DNA from: Chloroflexota bacterium
GTDB lineage: Bacteria; Chloroflexota; Anaerolineae; B4-G1
NCBI GenBank assembly: GCA_003648125.1
Contig: QMOE01000197.1
Coordinates: forward strand, 1-5,501
Length of the DNA stretch: 5,501 bases
Direction of reading: 5' to 3'
The notes beneath the pieces are model-generated. The model did no database searches. It saw only the letters and a program-made list of their open reading frames with translations, and was not told where the DNA came from. The translations under genes and the position numbers were made by a program. This document shows, piece after piece, positions 1 to 5,501 of the stretch; position 1 is the first letter of the stretch, and every line of letters begins with the position of its first letter.

Positions 1-85
1 ATGGTCATGCCAATCTGCGAGGAGAAAAACAAACGTGCCATTCGTGATAAGAATTCGAGCTTCAGTAAAGGCGTTCGACGGTAGA

Positions 86-114
86 AGTGTAACATCTCTC
101 AACTAATCTGTCAA
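86..114 (-). promoter_or_regulatory. Candidate sigma70-type promoter reading left out of the window
   Basis: On the minus strand, TTGACA (109-114) is followed by a 17-base spacer and TACACT (86-91; 4 of 6 matches to TATAAT). It lies about 45 bases after the moaD stop and would start a transcript near position 79 running off the left edge, which suggests a separate transcription unit for the next gene. A minus-strand frame from ATG at 93-95 stays open to the edge but begins upstream of the predicted start, so it is not called as a gene. Confidence 0.5.
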
Positions 115-158
115 GTCGGTACGCCTGACTGCGGCCTTCTCACCGAGTGGTCCTGATG

Positions 159-449
159 CTACCCCCCACCCATCGGGGGTACAAGTGAGAGCACGTCGCC
201 GTCGTGCAACGTGCTCTCCAATCCATTCGGCGGGCGCAGGTTGTGACGGTTGAGCAGCAGGATGCCGGGCGCGGCCCCGCTCAACAGCGGTTCGACGACC
301 TCGGCCACAAACGGCGGGCCCAAAAGCACGCCAAGCGCGTGCAAGGCCTGGCGCACTGTGGCCCCCTCGTCCAACGAGAGAGCCAGGCTTGTTCCTTCCC
401 CACTTGCATACTTACGAAATGGCCCCGTGAGGCGCACTGTCACCTGCAT
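159..449 (-). CDS. moaD: MoaD/ThiS-family sulfur carrier protein
   Basis: 96 residues of the beta-grasp, ubiquitin-like type. It begins with a strand typical of MoaD (VTVRLTGPFRKY, 3-14), has the TVRQALHALG helix (31-40), NRHNLR (67-72), DGDVLSLVPPMGGG (83-96) and ends in the required C-terminal Gly-Gly. MoaD is adenylated by a MoeB-type enzyme, thiocarboxylated at that glycine, and supplies the dithiolene sulfur for molybdopterin or tungstopterin. Its place directly after the AOR gene fits a dedicated helper for the tungsten cofactor, as is common in AOR operons. ATG at 447-449 is chosen because GGGAG lies 8 bases upstream and homologues begin at this strand. An in-frame GTG at 477-479, which adds ten residues and leaves only 5 bases after the AOR stop, has only a weak, closely spaced AGGG. 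Alternative: a ThiS-like carrier for another pathway. Confidence 0.9.
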   Translation of the reverse strand: MQVTVRLTGPFRKYASGEGTSLALSLDEGATVRQALHALGVLLGPPFVAEVVEPLLSGAAPGILLLNRHNLRPPNGLESTLHDGDVLSLVPPMGGG

Positions 450-457
450 CCTGGCTT

Positions 458-462
458 CTCCC
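458..462 (-). promoter_or_regulatory. Ribosome binding site deciding the moaD start
   Basis: GGGAG on the minus strand, 8 bases before the ATG at 447-449. The same sequence and spacing precede the methyltransferase gene, which supports this being the local translation signal and the shorter MoaD form being correct. Confidence 0.55.
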
Positions 463-484
463 ATTTCGGTGATCAGCACAGACC

Positions 485-2302
485 CTACAACTCTAGCATC
501 TTCAGCCGCTCCGCTGTGGGCACGCCATGCTCGTTCCAGCCGCGCAGGCGGTAGTAATCCTGCAAGAGCGCGTTGAAATCCTCGCGCGTCAGCGGCTTCT
601 GATCCGCCGGGAAATCCGCCGGCACCTCGAAGCAGCGCTCCGGCAGGCGATCCTCCTCACCGCTGATGCCGGCCGCCAGGTTGTACAGCCGCTCCATGTT
701 CCACAGCCGCTCGCCCATCCATAGAAAACGCTCCGCCGTCCAGTCCGTGCCCGCAGCGGCATTCAGCAGATCCACGAATTGCTCCAGCGGCACGGCGAAC
801 TCGGCGAAGCGGCAAGAGACCAGGGTAAAAATGGCGTTGACTTTGTCCTGAATGTCCTTCACCAGCGCCGCGCGGCCCTCGATCTGGTCCATCGGAATCT
901 GACCGCTTATCTCCAGGCCGATAGGGGCCCGCTTATGGCAAGCTCCACGATTGGACGTGGCGAAGGTGAGGGCGATGCCGCGCATGCGCTCCGGCATCCA
1001 GGCGGCGAACTCTGTGCCCTTGACCTGCAATGCGAACTTTTCCGAGCCCCGGCCCCAGACTTGCGACGCCCGGCGCGTGCCCTCGGCCAGCACCTCGCCG
1101 ATTCCCTGCCGATGGGCGATCATCTCCAACAGCCTGATGATAGCATCGGCATTGCCAAATTCCAGTTTCACCCCATCACCCAGGTCAGCGGGGATAATGC
1201 CACGTTCGACGCATTCCATGGCGAAGGCTATGTTCACCCCCGCCGACAAGGTGTCCATGCCGTGATCCTCGCACTGGAGGTTGGCCTTCATCAACGCTTC
1301 GGGGTCGTCGTTGAAACATAGCGAGCCCAGCGAGTACATCGTCTCGTATTCCGGCCCGCGCGTCCACAGCTCACCAAAGCGAGTGCTGGCCTTGTGCAGC
1401 ATTCCGCAGTGCACCAGGCAGCCAAAACAAGCCACAGGGCGAGTGGGGAAGTTCTCCCTATACGCCGCGCCGTCAATGCGGCTCGCCCCCTCAAAGTGGG
1501 TGAGTTGGTGATTCCTGGTCGCCAGCGCGTTTTTCTCGTTGACCATCGCCATTCCCACACCGGTGCCCACATTGCTGAAGCCGGCCAACAGACTCCAGGG
1601 TCGGGCCATGTCGTCGCGGAGCGTCCGATAGATGGCAGCAACGGCGGCCTCGAAAGCGGGCGGATCGGCCACGCGCACATCCTCGATGCCGGCCACGCCG
1701 ATGGCCTTGAGATTCTTGCTGCCAAAGACCGCGCCCGCGCCACCGCGTCCAAAGGCGCGCGTCTCCGAGCTCAGGCTGGCGTAGCGGACTTTGTTCTCCC
1801 CGGCCAATCCAATAGCCATGGTGTGCAGATCGTCACGACCCGTCGCCGCCTTCACCGCCGCCTCGGCCTCACGGGCGGTCTTGCCGCGCAGCTCCGGGCA
1901 ATCCACGATGCGCACGCCGTCGGGGGTGATCGTCACGTAGACCAGATCGCTGGCCACGCCCTCGATGGCGATCACGTCGTAGCCGGATTGCTTGATGGCC
2001 ACGCCCAGGTGTCCCCCAGCGTAGGTGTTGATGATCCCGCTGGTGAGCGGCGATTTCATCACGATGCAGGTCTGGGCAAAGAGAGGAGCCAGCGTGCCGG
2101 TGAGCGGGCCGACGCAAACGAAGAGTTTGTTCTGCGGCCCTAACGGGTCGGCGGTGGCAGGCACCTCCGTGGTGAGGAGTTGCGTGCCAAAGCCCATGCC
2201 ACCCACGTAATCGCGGATGAAATCGTCGTCCAAAGGCTCCACACTGTGCGTTCTATCGCTCAGGTTGATACGCAGCAACCGGCGGTTATAACACTCGAAC
2301 AT
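485..2302 (-). CDS. aor: Aldehyde ferredoxin oxidoreductase, tungsten-pterin subunit
   Basis: 605 residues, the full length of the AOR family. The N-terminal pterin-binding domain shows YVGGMGFG (32-39), TYAGGHLG (93-100) and GRGGAGAVFGSKNLKA (185-200). The single [4Fe-4S] cluster is ligated by C292, C295 and C299 (C-x2-C-x3-C) with C497 far downstream, matching Cys288/291/295/494 of Pyrococcus furiosus AOR in spacing. GPEYET (316-321) and RGACHKR (452-458) are further family motifs, the latter likely holding the active-site histidine. The enzyme oxidises aldehydes to carboxylic acids, or in reverse reduces acids, with ferredoxin-level electrons, using a tungsten bis-pyranopterin. The aldehyde cannot be read from sequence. 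ATG at 2300-2302 has GAGGTGA 6 bases upstream, overlapping the ferredoxin stop, so the two subunits are translationally linked. No signal peptide is seen. Other AOR subfamilies (formaldehyde, glyceraldehyde-3-phosphate, benzoyl-CoA reductase BamB) are possible but not distinguishable here. Confidence 0.95.
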   Translation of the reverse strand: MFECYNRRLLRINLSDRTHSVEPLDDDFIRDYVGGMGFGTQLLTTEVPATADPLGPQNKLFVCVGPLTGTLAPLFAQTCIVMKSPLTSGIINTYAGGHLGVAIKQSGYDVIAIEGVASDLVYVTITPDGVRIVDCPELRGKTAREAEAAVKAATGRDDLHTMAIGLAGENKVRYASLSSETRAFGRGGAGAVFGSKNLKAIGVAGIEDVRVADPPAFEAAVAAIYRTLRDDMARPWSLLAGFSNVGTGVGMAMVNEKNALATRNHQLTHFEGASRIDGAAYRENFPTRPVACFGCLVHCGMLHKASTRFGELWTRGPEYETMYSLGSLCFNDDPEALMKANLQCEDHGMDTLSAGVNIAFAMECVERGIIPADLGDGVKLEFGNADAIIRLLEMIAHRQGIGEVLAEGTRRASQVWGRGSEKFALQVKGTEFAAWMPERMRGIALTFATSNRGACHKRAPIGLEISGQIPMDQIEGRAALVKDIQDKVNAIFTLVSCRFAEFAVPLEQFVDLLNAAAGTDWTAERFLWMGERLWNMERLYNLAAGISGEEDRLPERCFEVPADFPADQKPLTREDFNALLQDYYRLRGWNEHGVPTAERLKMLEL

Positions 2303-2308
2303 CGCTTT

Positions 2309-2803
2309 TCACCTCACACTTCCCGGCGAGAGGGATGGGGAAGAAGGAAATGTGGGGGACACCCCTACGCCCCCGGCCAGGGGCTCTGCCCCCGACACCC
2401 CCGCATCCTCTCCCACGCTCAAAGCCGCCACGGAACACACCTCGCGGCACAGGTAGCGCCCATCGCAAGTATCGCACTTGACCGCCACGCCTGAAAGCGG
2501 GTCCAGCCAGATGCCATCGTAAGGACAGGAATCCACGCAAGCGCCACAACCTGTGCATTCATCGTAGCGCACTTTGACCACACCATCCTGCACGTACAAA
2601 GCATCCACCGGGCAGGCCGGCAGACACGCCGGGTCCTCGCACTGGCGGCACAGCCGCGCGCGTGGCGGTTCCGGCCAGTCAGTCAGGATACGTATGCCGG
2701 ACTTGTTGGCGTTGTACACCCCAAAATGGATGAAAGAACATTTAATTTCGCAGGAGCGACACTCGGTGCACGTGTCTGGATCAAAGACTAGTTGTTGAGC
2801 CAA
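2309..2803 (-). CDS. Four-cluster [4Fe-4S] ferredoxin subunit of aldehyde oxidoreductase (AorA-like)
   Basis: 164 residues with sixteen cysteines in four groups: C12, 15, 18, 22; C52, 55, 60, 64; C83, 86, 89, 93; and C110, 113, 119, 123. This is the DmsB/HycB-like arrangement of four [4Fe-4S] clusters. It would pass electrons between the aldehyde oxidoreductase encoded next and a soluble carrier or partner, in the cytoplasm (no signal peptide). The order polyferredoxin then tungsten subunit resembles AorA-AorB of the aromatic-degrader type of AOR. The start is TTG at 2801-2803: it has an excellent GGGAGG site 6 bases upstream and places the first cysteine at residue 12. A longer in-frame reading from 2869 would translate the intergenic promoter region. 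The last 35 or so residues are Gly/Ser/Pro-rich without cysteines and coincide with a palindromic repeat. The stop overlaps the ribosome site of the next gene, 6 bases before its ATG. Confidence 0.9.
   Translation of the reverse strand: MAQQLVFDPDTCTECRSCEIKCSFIHFGVYNANKSGIRILTDWPEPPRARLCRQCEDPACLPACPVDALYVQDGVVKVRYDECTGCGACVDSCPYDGIWLDPLSGVAVKCDTCDGRYLCREVCSVAALSVGEDAGVSGAEPLAGGVGVSPTFPSSPSLSPGSVR
2353..2404. repeat. GC-rich palindromic (REP-like) element inside the 3' end of the ferredoxin gene
   Basis: This stretch is almost entirely runs of C and G arranged as short inverted repeats: GGGG-aca-CCCC (about 2355-2365), GCCCC/GGGGC around 2370-2383, and GGGGC-tct-GCCCC (2380-2392). It resembles dispersed GC-rich repeats seen between genes in many bacterial genomes. 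Here it is read in frame as about residues 134-151 of the ferredoxin. Only one copy is in the window, so its repeat nature is inferred from its form. Confidence 0.45.
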
Positions 2804-2809
2804 TTCTCT

Positions 2810-2815
2810 CCTCCC
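2810..2815 (-). promoter_or_regulatory. Ribosome binding site deciding the TTG start of the ferredoxin gene
   Basis: GGGAGG on the minus strand is 6 bases before TTG at 2801-2803. It is the strongest Shine-Dalgarno match in the window and supports the rare start codon over upstream in-frame ATG codons, which lack such a site. I could not find a convincing minus-strand promoter upstream of it. Confidence 0.7.
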
Positions 2816-2853
2816 GCTGTAGGGACGGGATGTCCATAGTTTGTGGGATCCGC

Positions 2854-2882
2854 TTGACACACACGGCAATCTGTGCTAAACT
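2854..2882 (+). promoter_or_regulatory. Candidate sigma70-type promoter reading right
   Basis: A perfect -35 TTGACA (2854-2859) is followed by a 17-base spacer and TAAACT (2877-2882; 4 of 6 matches to TATAAT). Transcription would begin near 2889. No plus-strand protein gene follows. The transcript would run through four hairpins and then antisense into the 3' end of the DUF3800 gene. Confidence 0.5.
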
Positions 2883-2888
2883 ATTCTT

Positions 2889-2981
2889 GTACAGCGAGCA
2901 GTAAGTCGCTGGAGGGAGGGCGTCCGCAGAGACGCCCCCGGTCCGCCGTTCTACGGCTGGCAAACGGGCAGTTCGCCTGCC
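2889..2981 (+). ncRNA. Candidate structured small RNA or hairpin-rich intergenic element
   Basis: Four consecutive inverted repeats start just after the predicted transcription start. They are CAGCGA/TCGCTG (2892-2897 with 2906-2911), GGGCGTC/GACGCCC (2918-2924 with 2931-2937, 6-base loop), GCCGT/ACGGC (2945-2949 with 2953-2957) and GGCAG/CTGCC (2967-2971 with 2977-2981). No start codon with a ribosome site is seen, so a peptide is unlikely. It could be a small or antisense RNA, a 3' structure for the minus-strand DUF3800 transcript, or a dispersed palindromic repeat. Its 3' end is not defined: no clean hairpin plus U-run is visible. Confidence 0.3.
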
Positions 2982-3030
2982 TGTCCCTGTGATGTGACCG
3001 GAAGAGCCCCTTCAGCGCAGCTCGTTGTTT

Positions 3031-3657
3031 TCATTCTCTCTCAAAGATGTCATCTATCACAGTCTTGTCTCTGACGAGCTCATACAAGTAGGATAACCTC
3101 TTGTTCCTCCGTCTCCACTGGGCATAAGCCCAGGCGACCGCATCCACTACTTCCAGACCTGGCTCGCTGGGTGACCCTCTACGATGCTTCACATCTTCGG
3201 GAGCAAGCTCAATCCTCAATCGCCGGGCCCGCCGCAACAAGCGTTCAGTAATCTTGTTCCGTAATTCCGCTTTCTCGTAACGCTGATGAAGTACGGGCCT
3301 GGCAGTGGGATGCTTTTCCCAGGCCCTTCCAATCGCTTCCTCTACCACCGCCGCATAGAGCTCGTTCCGGTCACCATCAAAGTGCCGCAAAGCTCTTCGC
3401 CCTACCCTCAAGATGACGATTTCAACATCTCCGGTAGCCAGCCGTTCCAGAATAAATCTCGTCACAGCCTCTGGTGCGTCCCTGGCTTTGTACACCCGGC
3501 GAGCAGGGAGTTCTTTGGGAAACCGCCTCCTGGCAGCACGCATCACTCGTTTGACCTGCAAATTACTGCCAACGAGGAGAACAACTACGGCCATCCCCGC
3601 GCGAGTTCTCGCATCAATGTTGCCAGTTTCATCAAGGAAAAGGAGTTTGTAGGCCAC
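3031..3657 (-). CDS. DUF3800 domain-containing protein
   Basis: 208 residues, strongly basic and arginine-rich. The N-terminus has the DUF3800 hallmark FLDETGN (residues 7-13; acidic pair Asp9, Glu10), preceded by a hydrophobic strand. The C-terminal half has HRRGSP (158-163) and EVVDAVAWA (169-177, acidic Asp172), the usual closing motif of the family. DUF3800 proteins are thought to have an RNase H-like fold with acidic active-site residues and often occur near mobile or defence genes; no biochemical role is established that I can assign here. The GTG start is 21 bases after the methyltransferase stop. A GGGAGG site at 3671-3676 sits 13 bases upstream of it, longer than ideal, but no better start would keep the FLDETGN strand. 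Base composition is lower than its neighbours (29 G+C of 60 at 3061-3120 against 39 of 60 at 4081-4140). It could be co-transcribed with the methyltransferase, yet it has no evident link to one-carbon metabolism and may have been acquired. Confidence 0.85.
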   Translation of the reverse strand: MAYKLLFLDETGNIDARTRAGMAVVVLLVGSNLQVKRVMRAARRRFPKELPARRVYKARDAPEAVTRFILERLATGDVEIVILRVGRRALRHFDGDRNELYAAVVEEAIGRAWEKHPTARPVLHQRYEKAELRNKITERLLRRARRLRIELAPEDVKHRRGSPSEPGLEVVDAVAWAYAQWRRRNKRLSYLYELVRDKTVIDDIFERE

Positions 3658-3678
3658 CTTGGCTTCGCTTCCTCCCGG

Positions 3679-5043
3679 TCACTCAAACGGCACGCCCAGC
3701 TTGGCCAACTCCTCCTTGACCCCGTCGTAAAGCGCCTGGTGCTCTGGCGTGGGCGACAGGGTCTCCACATCGTACATCTTCTCGAAGGGCAACCCTTTCG
3801 GCGCTTCCTCGAACGTGATCCTGTCTTTGTATTTCTCGTACAGTCGGGCCACGATCTCCGCCGCCTGGGCGCGGGTGAGTTTCGCCGCAGCGTGGCCCAC
3901 TTCGACGAACAGGCGGCCCATCAGGGGACTCACATTATTCCAGCCCAGCGGCTCCGCCGGCCGGGGGCCGGAGACGTTGCTGCCGCTGGGCACGACGGCC
4001 AGCTCCAGGGCAGCAAACTCATAAGCGTACTGGGCCGATCCGGGCCGGCCGGCGGTGGTGTGGCTGGTGGTAGCGATGATGTGGCTGTTGCGGGCCACGG
4101 CCTGCTGGGCTAGGCTGCCCATCCACAGCGACATGTTGTTGGTCTGCATCCTGTATTTGATGTGCTGCGGTCCCAGGTGGCAGATGTCCGCGCCCAGCAT
4201 CACGCTGGCGATGAACGACGCCACCGCAACGATGGCCGTGCCGTCCGGCCCACCGCCGTAACCGCCCACCAGCGGAGTGAAAGCGATGTAGATCGGACAG
4301 CCGTAGGGCAGGTAGAAACCCATGCGGGCCATTGTCACGTCGTCCACCTGGAGCTCGGAGAGGAGCACCATCGCCCGTGGATCGGTGCTGCGCAGGCCCC
4401 ATTCCTCATTGGTGCAGGCCATCTCGTTGAGGGCCATCACCGCGTGCCCGCAGATGGGCATTCCCGGACGTCCGGCGCGGCGAACTGCCTCGCGCGACCA
4501 CTGACCGTAGAGCACGGCGGCGCGGCTGGAGAGCCCGGAGTTGGGACGAATCATCAGCCCGTCAAGTTCTTTAAGGTATCCGGGCAGGAACAGGCAATCA
4601 ATGATGCGTTCCTGGGCAAAAGCCTCGTTGAGGTGAACGAACATCGTCTCGTGGGTATCGGCATTAAAGGGGCCGCTGAAGGCGAAAGGCGGGCGCGGGT
4701 CCTCAACGCTCCGGTGGTAGATGGTGACCTGGTCCTTGCCCTGGCCCATTTGCAGCCTGCGGGGAGCGAAGCGCAGAGCGTGCTCCACCTCGGTCTCGCT
4801 GAACTCGATCACGCGGCGGCTGTTGGCACTATACAGTCCCGCGCTGAGGAGCAGCTCCCGGCCCGCCTGCCAGGTGCGGTCGGCCAGGTCATCGTCCAAG
4901 TTGACCAGGCTTTTACCATCCCAATGAACGTCGTATTTCTTCTGCAACTTCATGACATTGGCAGAGACCCGTTGCATCAGGAAATCGTCGGTGGTCATCA
5001 TTGGGCCGGTCTCGGCCCGTCTGGCAATTTCTTTGAAGTTCAT
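3679..5043 (-). CDS. MtmB-family (monomethylamine methyltransferase-like) corrinoid methyltransferase with Cys in place of pyrrolysine
   Basis: 454 residues, close to the 458 of methanogen MtmB, and colinear with it by my recalled comparison. Shared landmarks are AGRPGM (190-195), VGGYGGG (259-265, FGGYAGG in MtmB), YDVET (424-428, YDVKT in MtmB) and the C-terminal YDG...LGV-F. MtmB moves a methyl group from monomethylamine to its cognate corrinoid protein in the cytoplasm, using pyrrolysine 202 after GRPGMGV. Here the matching position after GRPGMPI is Cys198, codon TGC at 4450-4452. The reading frame has no in-frame amber and ends in TGA, so no pyrrolysine is needed. The ATG at 5041-5043 is preferred over the GTG at 5047-5049, because the GGGAG site is 8 bases from the ATG and only 2 from the GTG. 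Translational coupling to the corrinoid gene through the ATGA overlap implies they are partners. The substrate is unknown. An alternative label is MttB-superfamily methyltransferase, but the end-to-end resemblance is to MtmB. Confidence 0.88.
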   Translation of the reverse strand: MNFKEIARRAETGPMMTTDDFLMQRVSANVMKLQKKYDVHWDGKSLVNLDDDLADRTWQAGRELLLSAGLYSANSRRVIEFSETEVEHALRFAPRRLQMGQGKDQVTIYHRSVEDPRPPFAFSGPFNADTHETMFVHLNEAFAQERIIDCLFLPGYLKELDGLMIRPNSGLSSRAAVLYGQWSREAVRRAGRPGMPICGHAVMALNEMACTNEEWGLRSTDPRAMVLLSELQVDDVTMARMGFYLPYGCPIYIAFTPLVGGYGGGPDGTAIVAVASFIASVMLGADICHLGPQHIKYRMQTNNMSLWMGSLAQQAVARNSHIIATTSHTTAGRPGSAQYAYEFAALELAVVPSGSNVSGPRPAEPLGWNNVSPLMGRLFVEVGHAAAKLTRAQAAEIVARLYEKYKDRITFEEAPKGLPFEKMYDVETLSPTPEHQALYDGVKEELAKLGVPFE

Positions 5044-5501
5044 GCCCACTTCTCCCGGCTGGCGTCCAGCACTTTGACCGCTTCCACCGCGTCGCGGGCG
5101 TAAGCATCCGCCCCGATCTCATCAGCCCATTTTTGGGTCACCGGCGCGCCGCCCACGATGGTGAAATACCGGCTGGCCAAACCCTTGTTGCGCAACAGTT
5201 CGATCACGTCGCGTTGGCGCAGCATGGTAGTAGAGAGCAGCGCGCTCATGCCGATGATGTTCGCATTGATCTCCTCTGCCGCCTGGATGAAGCGTGGCGT
5301 GGGTACCTCCACGCCCAGGTCGTGCACCTCGTATCCCCCGGCCTGGAGCATGGCCATCACCACCGTCTTGCCGATGTCGTGGATGTCGCCTTCGACGGTG
5401 CCCAGGACAACCACGCCCTTTTTCTCCAGCGTGCTGCCGCTGGCGAGGATCGCCTCCTCCAGCACAGCCACGCCGGCCTTCATCGCATCGGCGGCCATCA
5501 C
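5040..5501 (-). CDS. Corrinoid (cobalamin-binding) protein of a methyltransferase system, 5' end beyond window
   Basis: Partial gene; the visible 153 residues are the C-terminal part and the reading frame is open at the right edge, so the GTG at the edge is not a supported start. Numbering visible residues, the B12-binding signature D-x-H-x-x-G lies at 39-44 (GDIHDIGK), with His41 (codon 5379-5381) as the expected lower cobalt ligand. GMSALLSTTM (84-93) and GGAPVT (117-122) are the other conserved elements of the Rossmann-like B12 domain. The first residues match the end of the helical cap domain (AADAMKAG). Family members (MtmC, MtbC, MttC and relatives) are about 210-220 residues, so about 60 are missing. 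In this family the protein accepts a methyl group on Co(I) from its partner methyltransferase and hands it to a second methyltransferase that loads coenzyme M or tetrahydrofolate. It overlaps the next gene by four bases. The family is certain; the specific substrate is not. Confidence 0.95.
   Translation of the reverse strand: MMAADAMKAGVAVLEEAILASGSTLEKKGVVVLGTVEGDIHDIGKTVVMAMLQAGGYEVHDLGVEVPTPRFIQAAEEINANIIGMSALLSTTMLRQRDVIELLRNKGLASRYFTIVGGAPVTQKWADEIGADAYARDAVEAVKVLDASREKWA
5052..5056 (-). promoter_or_regulatory. Ribosome binding site deciding the methyltransferase start
   Basis: GGGAG on the minus strand lies 8 bases before the ATG at 5041-5043, inside the end of the corrinoid gene. The competing in-frame GTG at 5047-5049 would be only 2 bases away, too close. 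The ATG also forms the ATGA stop/start overlap with the upstream gene. Confidence 0.7.

Noticed and set aside
1..84. Plus-strand frame open from the left edge to TAG at 82-84, as the tail of a convergent gene
   Set aside because: Only 27 codons with no recognisable motif; the same bases lie downstream of a good minus-strand promoter, so chance is the simpler explanation.
110..129. Imperfect dyad GTCA...TGAC over the -35 of the leftward promoter, as an operator
   Set aside because: Only about five of ten positions per arm match; expected by chance.
161..180. Inverted repeat ACCCCC/GGGGGT with an 8-base loop at the end of moaD, as a terminator
   Set aside because: It is made by the codons for Pro-Pro and the final glycines plus the stop, and no T-run follows on the minus strand.
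1394..2143. Long plus-strand open frame opposite the AOR gene (249 codons)
   Set aside because: It is antisense to a well-conserved AOR coding region, has no domain signature, and arises from the high GC content.
2932..2941. Ten-base ACGCCCCCGG shared between the intergenic hairpins and the repeat at 2367-2376
   Set aside because: Too short and GC-rich to show that the two elements are copies of one repeat.
3004..3031. GAGC/GCTC hairpin followed by GTTGTTTT as a plus-strand terminator for the small RNA candidate
   Set aside because: Stem of only four pairs with a 12-base loop and an interrupted T-run; too weak to call.
4162..5103. Long plus-strand open frame opposite the methyltransferase gene (313 codons)
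   Set aside because: It lies across conserved MtmB-family coding sequence and has no recognisable protein features; a GC-driven shadow.

Overview
The window is bacterial (or possibly archaeal) DNA, GC-rich over most of its length, with every supported protein gene on the minus strand, so the genes read from right to left. The gene content (a corrinoid-dependent methyltransferase, a tungsten-type aldehyde ferredoxin oxidoreductase and a polyferredoxin) indicates a strict anaerobe. Shine-Dalgarno sites of the GGGAG/GGAGG type, GTG and TTG starts and TTGACA-type promoters suggest a bacterium. An uncultured Chloroflexota/Anaerolineae-like lineage would fit, but this is a guess from general style.

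Right module (about 3679-5501): the C-terminal part of a B12-binding corrinoid protein, cut by the right edge, overlaps by four bases (ATGA) with a methyltransferase of the MtmB (monomethylamine methyltransferase) family. The pair would demethylate a substrate, load the methyl group on the cobalt of the corrinoid protein, and pass it to a further acceptor enzyme not in view. The MtmB-family protein has an ordinary cysteine codon (TGC) where methanogen MtmB has pyrrolysine (amber). Other Pyl-pocket residues also appear replaced, so its substrate is probably not monomethylamine by the known mechanism.

Middle (about 2804-3678): a DUF3800 protein (RNase H-like fold, lower GC) follows the methyltransferase with a 21-base gap. 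Then comes a 227-base intergenic region that holds a plus-strand sigma70-like promoter and four successive small hairpins, a candidate for a structured RNA.

Left module (about 159-2803): a four-cluster [4Fe-4S] ferredoxin subunit starting at TTG, an aldehyde ferredoxin oxidoreductase of the tungsten family, and a MoaD/ThiS-like sulfur carrier. Together they look like a dedicated AOR operon: catalytic subunit, electron-transfer subunit and a protein for pterin cofactor synthesis. The 3' end of the ferredoxin gene contains a GC-rich palindromic repeat that is translated into a low-complexity tail.

Left edge (1-158): non-coding as far as I can tell. It holds a good sigma70-like promoter pointing left, out of the window. 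I see no tRNA, rRNA, CRISPR array, insertion sequence or origin.
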